Assembly (NCBI GenBank): GCA_030685235.1
Contig: MU839118.1
Span: forward strand, 186,001-250,000
Reading direction: 5' to 3'
From: Copromyces sp. CBS 386.78
Taxonomy: Eukaryota > Ascomycota > Sordariomycetes > Sordariales > Sordariaceae
Length of the DNA: 64,000 nucleotides
Shown: positions 32,853 through 44,445 of the stretch, one piece after another
Layout: each line of letters starts with the position of its first letter
How positions within the stretch are numbered: the first letter of the stretch is position 1
Made by a program: the position numbers and the translations under genes
Notes under the pieces: model-generated
The model's input: only the letters and a program-made list of their open reading frames with translations
Database searches by the model: none
Told to the model about the DNA's origin: nothing

Positions 32853-35800
32853 GATGATATCGAGGGTTAGTTGCCGGCTTGAAACTCGAAAAGAGGTGCA
32901 GGTATCAACCAGGATATCTTAGGTAGGAAAGAGCAAGGTAGAATGTTGTGCTCTGTGGCGAGATATTGTTTGTCGAAAAGAATCTGGGGAAGACATCAGG
33001 GGCATTCCTCGAGGTGAGGAGCCATGTCTCTTTATGTTCCAGCCAATATCCCCATCTCCGTTCGTCCTTCCTCAACAAGACAGCCACTCCTGCCTTGGAT
33101 GAAATCTCCATCCACTCCCAGTCCTTCGATGAGAACCCTGTTGGCAACTGTGCCATATCGATGTCTCTCTCCACAGCCTAGAACCTTGACGGCCAAGAAT
33201 CCCAGGATAGAATCTAATCCAATCCTATATTGTTTCTAAAACCAACAAACCACAAGACATCAGATGGTCAGACCGCTAATACGAAAACTTCCACATCCTT
33301 CCTCTACCCTATCCGCACATCGTGTTGGTCCCGACCGTCTGGATCTGACCCAGAACTAGTGACTTACCTCGTTGCGCCCCCTGTCTTAGCCTACATCTCG
33401 AGTCTCGAAGCCGCAGTGTCTCCTATCTTCGATACACCTGCGAACGGCGATCCATCTCCGTCTAGTCTGTCTTCTTCTCATCTGACCTGTAGCTTGCCGG
33501 TCTCACGGTGTGTATACAGGTCCCTCTTCACACCGTGGAGGCTGCAAGACGCAAGAGTGATTTGGTGCAGCGGTTGTGCTGTGGTAAACGCCTCCCCCTT
33601 TGCCATTCGTAGCCACTGGGCTCATTGGAAAGAAACAGGGGTCCAGCCGGATCCAGGGCAAAAGAAGAAATGTAAATGACGGTGCGGCTGACAACCCTTT
33701 TGTTACCTTTCTCGGTTTTTGGATTTCTTCAAGGGAGTATACGAGTAGCGAACAAATCGTTCGCCAGATATTCCTTCCCTGGGTTATAAATGCAACTCGG
33801 CAAGATCGTGTCCAACTCGGAATCCATCCTGGGCAATAGCTGGATCTCATGATCACTATCTCTGCCGCACTCTGCGGAGAGGCGAAGGAAGGCAACTGGA
33901 ACGAACATGACGGGAAGAAGCATGATCTATGTATGATCTTTGTTGTCTGGGTCCCCAGTCATGTAGCCTGTATCTTGTTCACAACATAATCCCGATCTCG
34001 CACTGCCCTGCCCCGAGTCCCTGGCCGCCGGCAGGACGCATCGTATTGGATGGCACAGCATGGAAAATCGAAAAATCTCAAATCGCATCTTGCCTCTTGG
34101 TTCGGGTCCGTTCTTGCTTTCGGCTTTGGGACAGATCTGGGAACTGAGAACTGGGGTCAGCAACGCAAGGCATCTGCGGCGTTGATCTCATCACTCGTCG
34201 GATGACTGACTTTGACTGTGGTATCGGTTGGTGGCAGGAAGATGCATGCTGATGCTGAATCCTGAAATTTCCAAGCACTTGCTCACCGCGATTTCGTCCG
34301 GTATCAGGTGGTCCGGTGCGCGTCAACAACTTCTTTACCTCCTGCTCACCTTCTTGCGGCGGCCATAGTTCGGTGACGACTTCTTTGACCAACCACCAAA
34401 ACCATAAGTGGAAGTTTGCTGCTCAGATATCCCTAGCTACACAGTCCCAAATGCACACTTATTTTGCAAAAGCCACTATCAGCCACTTAGGCCACTCTAG
34501 TCAGTAACAAAGAGCCGCTAACCAGTGATATCGCTGATCACATAGGCGGCACAGGGACATCGCCTGAGATCGCTCTCACCGCAAAACTCCACATCTTTCG
34601 GGGCTTGGGGGTTTGAGGCTTCGAGTTAGTGATAGTCTTGGCCCCCCCTGACCCAGGTCTCATAGGGTCTCATCTGAGCCACGAAGCCGCCGAGCCGCAA
34701 AACCCGTAATTGGGGGTCTCAAGCCCCCCCTCTAGCTTCCGTCATTTTCGTTTGGTTCGAGGTCCAGAAAGTGTTGGTAAAGTGTTGGTTTGGTTAACTG
34801 TTAATGGTTCTGGGCGATAAGGTTCATCAACACCGTTGCGGAATCACCGTCGCACACCGGCTTCACTAGAGCCATTACAACAGGAGTTAACTAAGATAGA
34901 GCTCACTAAAGGACCACTAGAGCCTCTGAAGGTATCATCCTGCCAAAAGTTTTGCGATGGTCAGCGATAGTTCAGCACTTCCAAGTCAAAAGTCAATGAT
35001 CACAGCGGTCCACCATGGCATAAATTCACAACCGGAAGTCTCACCTGTTGGTGATAGAGATGGTTGGTACTTGTGTGTGCAAGGGGCCAAATGACCTACC
35101 GCGATTGGCCTGCTAGTCTAGGAACTGCGCCAGACACCCGACCCGGTCTCGGGCCAGTGAACTGGTGTTCATCAGATCGTTCCTCGAGTCCAAAGATCTA
35201 TCTGCCTTTCATTGACTGGAGAGAAAAGCAAAGACGAACTGAGATGGTGGCTTGATCGGTTTTCGTGACGCGCGTACTGTGAACAGATGCTGGTTGCCGT
35301 CGACACCTGCAGATTTCAGGTTGGCTGTTGGTAAATTGTTAGGTCTTTCTGCGACCGTCTGGGCCCAGTCGGGTATCCAACCTGTAAAGCTTGGCACTTT
35401 TTTGGCGCCGGTTCAGTTGTAATAAGTTGTAACGTTCTTTCATAAGCGCACAGACATGTATGTACGGTTTTACCATCCAAGTACCCGACTCCATTAACAT
35501 CATAACCCGCCGCGCTTCAGCGTCGTACCGCATCCGCACCGCCGCCCGCAGAATCACCGGCCCAAGGAAATCTTCTCGCCTCAACACCAGGCCCGAGTCA
35601 GCAACCAACACAACAAATCCATTGGCCAAGTTTCATATCTTCACGCACCGGGCGTTTTCTAACTTTTCCTAGCACCAATCGTCTTTTCTTTTTCTGCTTC
35701 CTCACCTTCCCCAGGTTTCCTTCTTACGTGCGAAAAAACTACATGACTCAGAACCTCTCCCCTTCCGTTCAGATCCTGTGCTTTCCCTTGTTCAAATCTC

Positions 35801-36311
35801 TCCGACACCATGGCGGGCATCCCGGCATCCGCTCCCGGTCTTAGGCCCCGTCGCCGTCTTCCGATGCTTCTTGGACAAAAGGCAACAACGACAGGTTGGA
35901 TATTACAAGGGTAGGTAATGATCGATCCGCTTCGTACGCCTCAACAGAACCAAATCGACCCAAGTTCAAAAGACCAACCAACCGTTTGCGTTCTTGGGTC
36001 ATGCATTGTGGTCTTCACTCTTCAGGCACAACGAAGGAAAAACTGCTCGGTAAACCGCTGGTCGGCTTTCCGCTACATACCTTCTACCAAAAGTTACTTG
36101 AAAGAAATAAACCCAAACATGTGAACAAAAGGTTGTTTCTCCCTGCTAACACAAGACATGTCTCACCCAACTTTGTTTACTTTTCCCCTGAACGAGATCC
36201 ATCTTCCGCCTGGCACGTCGGAGATCATGGGCCAACACAAATCACACCATTTTCGTCTCTTGCTCAAGCTGCACAACTCAAGAGAGGAAGTGCAACGCCT
36301 TGTCGAGCAGC
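32853..36311. other. Intergenic region, no supported gene
   Basis: 3.4 kb with short open frames only. A minus-strand frame at 32905-33174 reads like protein (it contains KDWEWMEISSKAGVAVLL), but its domain and exon links are not recognisable. A C- and G-run-rich segment at 34600-34740 looks unlike its neighbours but has no recognisable ends. Part of the rest must be the FMO promoter. Confidence 0.45.
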
Positions 36312-37299
36312 TCAGACCAGTGACATTCTCTCAGAGTCCTCATCATCTACCTTTGTTGTTTCACTATCATGACCATCAGAACTGGTCCGCCCGGTTTTGC
36401 TTCCTTCTGTAGACTTGACAAAGGTTAGCCCAACACTCGCCAAAACACGCATTGATTGATCGTTCTGAAGCACTTTCCTGCACTCTGCGGCGTGGGCATG
36501 TCTTACCTCGATCATGATAGATTCATCGCTGTCGGAATCGTTCAGACTCAAAGACGTGAATTCGCGGAATGACTGGAGCTCCTCGTCCAAGGTGCCGAGC
36601 GCCTTTCGCAGCCGATCAACACGAATGTAGGTTTTGAGCTTGTGGCGAAGGATCCCCGAGCGAACACTCTCGGCCAAGCTCGTGTCGGCAGTCGCCTCAG
36701 CATCACGCGCCCTCTTTCTCTCCTGCTCAAGCTCGCTCTTCAGAGTGTGAATCCGATTGGCATTGTGCGTCGCAAGACTCTCGAGGTATTGAATCCTTTT
36801 GCGCAGATTACCAAACTCCTTCTGGAGTTCTTGCTCACGTTTCTCCCAGTCGACGTTTAGACCGCCCTCGTCCGGGACGGTTTTGAGCTCCCGCACTAAG
36901 CCCGCCATAGTTTGAGCAAGTCGAGTCAATGTTTCGTGGCTCTCCAAAAGCTTTGCATCATGACGTCGGTGGGCCCATTGTTGGTGCAGGTCTTTTTGGA
37001 GCACAATAAAATTTGCCCGCATCCGGAGATACTCCTGCTGGACACTCAAATCGTACTCCCTGCGACGGGTAGTAGCAAACAAGAGCTCGTATGCGTGCTC
37101 AAGCTGTCAGATATCATAGGTTAGCGAAGCCTCTGCATCGCCAAAGCAAGCCGTGCCATACCTTCTCAAGGCCTGTCGATGCTTCCGCGCTGTTGTCACC
37201 CAACTCACGATGTGCCTTGACCAGTTGATCGTAGGCTTCCTTGATGGTCTTCGCATCCGCATACGGGCTGACCCCGAGCGTTGAGTAGCAGTCGAACAT
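36312..37299 (-). CDS. Degenerate J-domain coiled-coil protein lacking HPD (309 aa)
   Basis: Minus-strand exons 37299-37162 and 37103-36312 join in frame. The N-terminus (MFDCYSTLGVSPYADAKTIK) is a J-domain start nearly identical in pattern to the protein at 38889-40321, but the HPD tripeptide that stimulates Hsp70 is replaced (AHRELGDN where the paralogue has HHPDKNNN). Helix IV continues in exon 2 (LEHAYELL). The rest is charged and coiled-coil-like (about 90-190). The start at 37299 is the first ATG of the frame. The intron has GTATGG and a CTAAC branch. A GTAAGA at 36516 followed by CTAAC and AG near 36416 could be a third, optional intron altering the last 60 residues. Without HPD it should not act as an ordinary co-chaperone; it may be a scaffold. 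The function is unknown. Confidence 0.7.
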
Positions 37300-38311
37300 T
37301 TTGGGCAAAAACTGTCTTTGGTGGGTGGAATCCGCTGTGGGTGTTCGCTCGCCGACCAACGGCAACGGTGTAAGGACAAAAATGCCGGGATACCTTGCTA
37401 TCCAAAGAAAAAAAAGACAAAGGCGTCAGTGGATGGATAATATAGATGTTGTCGCTTGGAGCGCCCGAAGGAGGAGGCTTGGTTGGCGCTGGGCTGAGTG
37501 TGAGGATTGAGAAGAAAAAAAATGATAAACGTTGTCGAAAGAGGGGAGAAAAATTGAGAACCTCGGGAAACGCTCCCATGGGTTTTCTTATGACGAACAC
37601 CACCCGTCTTCATGTCGTGCCTTCCTTCCCTAGGTGATGTCCCAGGCGCTGTCGTTATCAGCTTCAGTCGAGATAGGGAAAGAGGAAACCAAAGGATTTG
37701 AAGGCAACAGCTGGGCCAGCCTCGCTCCATGGAGAAGACATTATTGTGCAGTCGATCATCCACGATACGCAAGAGCATTGCGCGTGTTCCTTCAGATGTC
37801 ACGGACTCGTCACGGTCCAAACGAACACTCTTTCTCATCGCGGCACTCACCCTCCCAGGAATCAAGCAAGTTGACACCCGCCATCTTTCTGTCGAATGCT
37901 GATGGGCATGAGGGAGTCCGGCGTAGGCGAGGTAACTGAGTAGCAGACTGAATGGGAAGGTCCTTAAGGAGCAAGCAGAGGAGGTGATGCGGATGACAGG
38001 GCGGAAGGCAAGGGCGATCGATGTCCAAGAGGATTTGGATGGTGAAGCGACACTCTAATCTACCCGTGCCTGCCCCTTTATCCCCTGTATTGTGGTCGTT
38101 CCTGTATTGAACGATCAAAGCCAGCCGCGGGGGCGAGGGAAGCGAAGGGAAGTGGAGGGAAGTGAAGGCTTCGAAGGAAGGAGCGTTTCACGGTTTGTAC
38201 AGGAGCTTCAAGTCAACCAACAAACAAACAAACAGACAGATGACCAACTGCGTTCCGAATCCGATGAGACGTCCAAGCAAAAATGGGGGGATGAATTCGC
38301 GAAAAGAAAGT
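37300..38311. other. Intergenic region between the two J-domain genes
   Basis: No gene is supported. A minus-strand frame around 37810-38118 includes MAGVNLLDSWEG followed by a GTGAGT donor-like site, but no partner exon was found. Confidence 0.4.
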
Positions 38312-38437
38312 GGCCCGTACAGGAATCAAGCCTGTAACCAATGTTATTGAGGATTTATGTTGCCATTTGCCAGCACCGCCAAGCTATGTTATACATCACT
38401 CGACGTCCACGGTCTCTCCCTGTTAAGCTAACGGGCC
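38312..38437 (-). tRNA. tRNA-Ile-like gene or relic, degenerate
   Basis: On the minus strand, 5' GGCCCGT and 3' ACGGGCC form a perfect 7-bp acceptor stem. A perfect A box follows (TAGCTTAACAGGG). The T arm ACAGG/CCTGT encloses a 7-nt loop. A TTTT terminator lies just after. The acceptor stem, T8-A9 and discriminator A match eukaryotic tRNA-Ile. However, 126 bp is long, the B box deviates from GGTTCGANNCC at two positions, and no good anticodon stem could be drawn even allowing an intron. It is probably a mutated tRNA or a tRNA-derived element; a functional intron-containing tRNA is less likely. Confidence 0.35.
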
Positions 38438-38888
38438 GCGAGTTAGATCACCAACGCTTTCACTTATATACCATACACCTACACACCTCGTCCATGTTGA
38501 TGTGCACCTTTTTGGCCACCACTACCTACCACTCTAGGATTGTCGGAAGTCACCGATGTGCTACTTGTAGACTGGTCAACACAATGCATGGGCACCGCTG
38601 GTAAAATTGAACGAAGGGCACCAATGCTGCATCAGTTTGTTTGTATGGATCAAGGAATGCCCAATGGGAGAGAGAAACGGAGAGAAGCAAGAATAAAGAC
38701 AAAGAGTGAAGCTCTGATATGTTATTGAAGCATGCCTATCTACCGTCTTGATACAACCTCCCATAGTCCTACCTTACTCAGAATCACAACCTCCCCAAAC
38801 TACGGTATCTACCGTCTCGCGTGATATTAACCATTGATCTCATCAACAGCTCCGTCCGCCGCTCTTCGCATCTCTCCCACCACCGATT
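38438..38888. other. Short intergenic region
   Basis: Probably the 3' untranslated region of the downstream J-domain gene, which reads on the minus strand. Nothing else was recognised. Confidence 0.4.
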
Positions 38889-40321
38889 CTATCTGGGTTC
38901 GGGGCTTGTTCCCTTGCGGACGATTGCAGCCGACTCGGTAGCTGAACTGCCATTATCCACCGAACCCTGACCTTCACTGGGTACTATACTACTGGGGATG
39001 TTAAATGACGGTGTGAACAAGTCGTCAGCGCGTGGCCGCTTCGTCGTACTGCCCCTGTCGCCTTGTTTCAATGTAGTGCTTTCGGCTGGTTCCTCCGGCG
39101 ACCTGAATCTGTGGCTTCTCTTTCGGGAAGTCCCATAGCTCGTGTTGCTGGTGGCTTTTGCTTCCTCGGAGACTGGCCTGCGGTTTTCGTCCGTGAGCAT
39201 GTGCTCCTTGAGCCCGACATCCTGAGCTTGTCCCTGTGGCTGTTGCAGGTCCTCGCGGACCTGCTGGATGTTCCTCATGGTGTTCCTCTCCACTTCCAGT
39301 CTTGTCTCCTTTTCCTTCAACCTGTTGATTTCTGTCTGTTGCTGGTCCCGCTCCAATTCCAACGTATTGATCTCCCGCAGCAACCTTCTGTTCAACACTC
39401 GCAGTTGGTCTTTCTCTTCCCGAACTACACTCGAGCGCTCTTTTTCTTCAACATCTCTTGTACTGATCTGCTCCTTGAGTGAGTCCACTTCCATCATCTT
39501 TTCCCGTACAAGGTTTATCTGATAATCTCTTTCGCGGCGAAATTTAAGAGCTATTTCCCTTGCATCTTGTTCCTGTGTCCTTAGCTTCTCAATCTCTGCC
39601 TCTTTTATGTCAAGCTGCTGTTTTTGACTGGTGACTTGTTGCTGCAAAGATTCAAGTTGCTGTTGTTGATTGGCGACTTGTTGCTTCAAAGATTTATTCT
39701 TCTGCTCCTGGTATTGGGCGTGAAGTTTGTGAAAGCTGGCGCCGGCATCTTCATACTGAGAAGGCTGCGCCTTCTCGGGCTCGGCTGGGATTTGTCTGAC
39801 CTCGCGATCCAAAGCGACCAGTAGTTGTGATTTTAGTTTGATCAACTCCAATAGTTCCGACTCTTTGTGCATGTAAGATGCCATCGTTCCGATGTGCCAG
39901 GCAGCGTTTGGCCCCGGATTCAGGAGCATCTCTGACTGGCCCATCTTCTGCCTTATTTCGTGCAGGTTCTTGTAGGACTCATCAAGTTCTCGACGGGAAC
40001 CAGCGTGAGCCACCGCGACTAATTGGTCATAATCTTTCCGACAGGCGTGATTGCTCAGATATTCGAAGGTTTCTTGAACCTGCAGACAATCTTGTTTCAG
40101 TGACGGCATCCAAAAGTAAAATACGCTGGAGAGAAACTTACCCGCTGGAATTTTGCTTTTGATTCCGGTGAGTTGTTGTTCTTGTCAGGGTGATGCAGGA
40201 GAGCGAGACGGTGATACGCCGACGTGAGGGCTTTTGAGTCTGCGTACGGACTGACACCGAGTGTGGCGTAACACTGTAGACTCGGAGGCTGTTTAGGTTT
40301 TTGGGAGGTGGAAGATACCAT
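38889..40321 (-). CDS. J-domain (DnaJ-type) coiled-coil protein (456 aa)
   Basis: Minus-strand exons 40321-40142 and 40079-38889 join in frame; the 62-bp intron has GTAAGT and ends TGCAG. The J domain occupies residues 16-80 (CYATLGVSPYADSKAL, then the intact HPDKNNN loop), so Hsp70 stimulation is possible. A Gln/Glu/Lys-rich coiled coil of about 220 residues follows (roughly 125-345), with repeated QQQ and leucine heptads. The C-terminus is Ser/Thr-rich with a basic RKRSHR patch, perhaps a nuclear signal. No zinc-finger or substrate domain is present, so it is a type III J protein. The protein at 36312-37299 shares the same J-domain core, so the two are probably paralogues. The start is the first ATG of the frame. 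The client is unknown. Confidence 0.8.
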
Positions 40322-41226
40322 ATTGAATGTGACGTTGATGATTCCAATATCACAATGTTTGTGTATGGGAAAGATAAGAAGAAATGACTGAAAGAATGGA
40401 ATTTCAAAACGTGCCGCAGGGGAGACTCTTTTTGGCGTCTTAGGCTCCCACTAGTTGATGCACTCTGCAGTATCCAAAGAATTACCAAAATGCAGACGAC
40501 TATACGAGATCCTGGCGACGGTCCAGTGGGGAAAGAAAATAGGAAAAAAAAATGAAAAAGAGCGACTTTCAGCCAGCGTTTGGAGAGAATTGGAAGCGAG
40601 CATTCAATGATGACGCCGCCGCGACTATTGTCTTTGAACAATCTGGAGAGTACAGTCGCGGAGGAGCTGATGCATCACCAACACTACAGCAGTCGTGGCC
40701 AACAAATTGAGCGAGTGTACTGAGGTTGAAGGGAAAGCTGGAAGGAGCAATTGCGACAAAGCAAAGCAGAGTTATATAGAAAATTAGTCTAGTGGTGACG
40801 GAGAACGGATGCGAGTCGGGACACAGACTTAGCCGAGAAGTTGGTACATTGACGAGTGTCAGGCGGCAATCGGGATCTTCTTCGCATAGAGCAGGATATT
40901 ATTGCAACTGTCCGTCCTTCACTTCTTCTTGCCTATGCATACCTCACATTCTCTCGAGATGTTACGATACCCGAGGTTAGATACACCACGGAAAGTCAAG
41001 GGCCTCTCGGGCCGGCACCTTAGTCGTAACTATCATAGCCAGCACCAGTCCACCTAGAGGCGGGACACTGCCCACTGGATATGCAGCATAGCGTAGAGGC
41101 AAATTACGATGAGCAAGTTCTTTCCAAGATTATTCGTACAGGTACGGTAAACCCCCAAATCCCGCATCACCAACACATGGAAGGTACTAGCGAAGATGCC
41201 GGGCCCTCCCATCATCGATCAACCTC
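40322..41226. other. Intergenic region
   Basis: Promoter and leader of the J-domain gene, then the 3' part of the next minus-strand gene. No repeat or gene recognised. Confidence 0.45.
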
Positions 41227-42240
41227 TCAAAATATCGCCTTCTGCCCACGAAACGAAGTCTTCTTAACCACCGTCTCCATCTTCCAGTCCGACTGCAACC
41301 CGTTCTTGGTGATCTTGGCCAACCTCACAGCCCAAACAAAGTCATTCGTCTGGCTCCCACCCCACGTCATCTGCCTCGTTCTCTCCCTTTTAACCTCCGG
41401 TCCACTTTCTACAATAAGCGGCACTTCCCTTTTATTGTCAAAAAGCATTCGCGTTAGCGTATCGCCTCCATTAACTGCATGCATATGATGTGTTGCTTCC
41501 CTTCCCAGACCTGCCAGGCAAGCATCGCACAGGGGGCAGTTGCAGCCAGTGCATGCAAGTGCGTCCTTCCCAGAAAGCACTCATTAAGGTACCAAGATGC
41601 GCAGGACTCAGCCCAGGACTCCCGCAGGACTTTCGGATGAGCTTCACGAGAATTGAACTTCCACTTACACGGTAACCTCCGCAAAAACGCCCTTCTCGCT
41701 CGTCACTTCCTTCCTCTTCCTCCCTCCCCCCCTAGCCACAATGATGCCCGTAACCATGTACACCTCCCACCTTCCACCCAATCTCTTGTTCCTCTTAATC
41801 CACTGCTGCACATCATCCCTCTCGATACACCTCTGCACATAACTCCTCGTCGGCTGCACAAGGTATCTCTCCAACCGATCAAACTCGCAGTGATTAGCCA
41901 CGCTTTTACTAAACGCTGCTCCTACGCCCACCCCTAATTCCGCACCGGGGATGACGGTCCCGGCTAGCGGGGCGCTGGCTTTGATCTTGAATGTGGATTT
42001 GTGCGTGAGGGATTGGTCCCAGGTAAAGTCTTCTATCAGGGTGGGACCCCAGATTTCCATGGTACCGCCGGGTGGGAAGGGCTCGAAGCCATCGGCGTTG
42101 ATGATTTGGTCCAAGTGGTTGAGGGAGGGGATGAGATGGCCTAATGAAGGGCCGGGGGAGGAAGGGTGGCCGGAGCGCATGCTTTCGAGGGAAGGGGGTG
42201 GAAAGTGAGTGTCTCGGAGGGTGAACCAGCATTTTTCCAT
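41227..42240 (-). CDS. Conserved ascomycete protein, candidate gasdermin-like cell-death factor (257 aa)
   Basis: Minus-strand exons 42240-41669 and 41428-41227 join in frame through a 240-bp intron with GTAAGT and a CTAAC branch. The protein begins MEKCWFTLRDTHFPPP, then has the family-type segment LGHLIPSLNHLDQIIN, an alternating small/hydrophobic stretch like a beta-hairpin (APLAGTVIPGAELGVGVG), IKRNKRLGGRWEVYMVTGII, and the end DFVWAVRLAKITK. I recognise this pattern from a large group of uncharacterised ascomycete proteins about 260 aa long. Some fungal proteins of this size and shape (RCD-1, HET-Q1) are gasdermin-like pore formers in allorecognition. That link is a memory-based inference, not shown here. 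There is no signal peptide. No adjacent protease gene (as with HET-Q2) is seen. The start at 42240 fits the family; an in-frame ATG at 42351 is possible. Confidence 0.55.
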
Positions 42241-43270
42241 GTTGGGTATGAACAATATGTGATGAAGCCAATAGTAATTCTGACAGTGACGGTAATGATG
42301 AGACATGGCAGATAGAAACTTAGCATAAGCTATGGGCTGAACGTTGGACATATACACACATACCGACTGAACAATAGGGTAACATCATGAGCATGATCGC
42401 CATCATCCTGAAACTCACCCTAGTTACTGGCCGGCCGTCCTAAAAATAGGCGCGCCTGTAGCGGAGATCTTGAGGCCAATGGTGTTGAAGTTTCAGGGGT
42501 AATAGCCGCCAGGGGAAACATCGCCGACTGGGGGTATCCAAACTCTCGGTACCAGCGTTACATCCACCGCCCGTTCGCCTCTCTTCCCCGTCCTTTCTAG
42601 TTCACCTCCCCACCCACCAACTACATGCCTTATTACTTCGAAGCTTGTCCAGTCCTCTGAACCGTATGAGATTCGTTGTACAGAATTGACCTGATGGCGT
42701 GATTTAGACACACAGGGATTTGGCAACGGAGTTAGGTAGTCTGTAGTCAGTCCTCCTGGGGCTAGCTGGGCTGTCTTGCATTGCGATGGACCTCATGGCC
42801 GGCATAGATACCTGCTGGTCAATACCGAACGACGCCCAGCTCTGCAGTTGGCCGATGCTGAGGTCCTGTACTAGGCGAAACCATTGGTGATGGTGTCGCA
42901 TAAAATCTAGAGTAACGCCTTTCCACCAGCAACCTTGTTAAGGTTGATGACCAGCCAAGTCCCCGATTGTGTATCAATGTACGGCTCATGGCATTGTCGT
43001 CAAACTCTGATGGCGATCATGAGTACCAAGTGGAGAAAGCTGCAACGTGAAAATGAATGTTTAATATTTCTTTCGCTACAGTACATGCGCTGTAATGCTT
43101 GAACACCCAAGCAGAATACCGCGGTGAAGTTCCCTTCAGGGGTTTCCCAGGATCAATCAGTGTTCAGACCCGTGCTGTCGGTGCGGTCCGACTTGAGATG
43201 TCTATCTCGAATCTAGTACGGAAGTTTCTCAACCTTCTTCTTCATTTCCTTCCCCAGCTTGTCTGGCCCC
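42241..43270. other. Intergenic region
   Basis: No gene supported. FseI (42429-42436) and AscI (42449-42456) recognition sites lie within 28 bp by chance or design. Short frames near 42493-42900 lack support. Confidence 0.4.
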
Positions 43271-44445
43271 CTAAGCTTCGACCATGTCGTCCAATGGTAT
43301 CCAAATTCGCCTCAAAATCTGACTTTTCCAGGCCAATGAGTTGGAACTCGAAATCTCATGCTCGTCCCACGGCACCTCATCATCAAAGCACGTTTCAATG
43401 ATTCCGCATATGGGCCGCAGTTCTGCAGGGAGGTGTCCAAGAATACCGGTGTCCAGGGAGTGGCCGAGATTCAACTGTCCCATCCTAGTCACCGTGCCAT
43501 TCTCAAAAAATCCGGGGTGCCGACTGCTTAACTGGGCCATGGGCATTCGAAGACATATCTGCAGAAGCAATACCCCGAGCGCTTTGATTTTAGGATATTT
43601 TAAGTCCTCGACAGACTGTGCCTCGAGCCCAGAGGTCGGGACTAAACTATCCTCTTCCAAAGGTTCTGGATCTGCGGGCACCGACACTATGGGGTCCACG
43701 TAGATAATTTCGGGGCTTTCACGCTGGAACAGGAATTCAATGGTGTCTTCTGTCCACGGCCTTGGGGCCAGACACGAATCATAAAACCTTCCAAGGCTTT
43801 TCGCAAGGACCCATGAGAGATCAAGGGCAAACTCCACATCATCCACATAGTAATTTGTGTCTTGAGTGAAACTCCGCTGGAGGATATCTCGAAGGGTTCT
43901 CGTCCCAATATCGGCCTCAGGAATCACCTCTTGCTTCGCATTGGCGAGTAGACTTCGAAGTTCTCCCAACACGAATTGACGACTCAGTTTCTTGTCAGCC
44001 TGAATTGGAAGACGGGAGAAACATTCAGGGCCACTTGTGTCGGGGGAGAGGCGCGGTTCCAGCTCCAAAAAACGAGAAGCCCTGTCTCGTCGTCAGCGCA
44101 AAATTAGGAGAAAAAGGTCTTGCCATTTGAGAGCACTTACACCTCGGGGGTGATCCGGATGTCAAATAGCCGCCATTGCCATTGATATCCATTCCGGTTA
44201 TCTTTCCTGGGGTTGCAGTCACAAAACAGAAGCCGAAAATCAGAGCAAAAATGATCGTCTTCATCATAACGGTCATACAGGCCGAGTCTTGGGGTTCGAT
44301 GTTTCGAGGTTTCTAACCCGAAGTGGTCTTGGAGGCTGGAAAGCATATATCTCAGGATCCTATAATGTACGTATTGATCAACCTCGTCCGCAGGCAGGTA
44401 GGACCCGCTGTCTGGTGACAGCTTTGGTGAAGAGCCGGCTGACAT
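43271..44445 (-). CDS. DUF7580-like protein, probably N-terminally short (371 aa)
   Basis: Minus-strand exons 44445-44141 and 44081-43271 join in frame through a 59-bp intron (GTAAGT). The C-terminal half has the features of DUF7580, a kinase-derived domain of fungal proteins often tied to HeLo/HET-type cell-death or regulatory genes: a LSWVLAKSLGRFYDS segment, a PEIIYVDPI strand, and an IKALGVLLLQICLRMP helix like the kinase F-helix region. No catalytic lysine or HRD/DFG motif is visible, so it is probably a pseudokinase. Full-length relatives are about 550 aa (from memory). Upstream frames (44378-44647 and 44696-45013) are out of phase, so the N-terminus may be lost, frameshifted or spliced from exons I cannot see. 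The first in-phase ATG, 44445, is used here. Confidence 0.55.
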
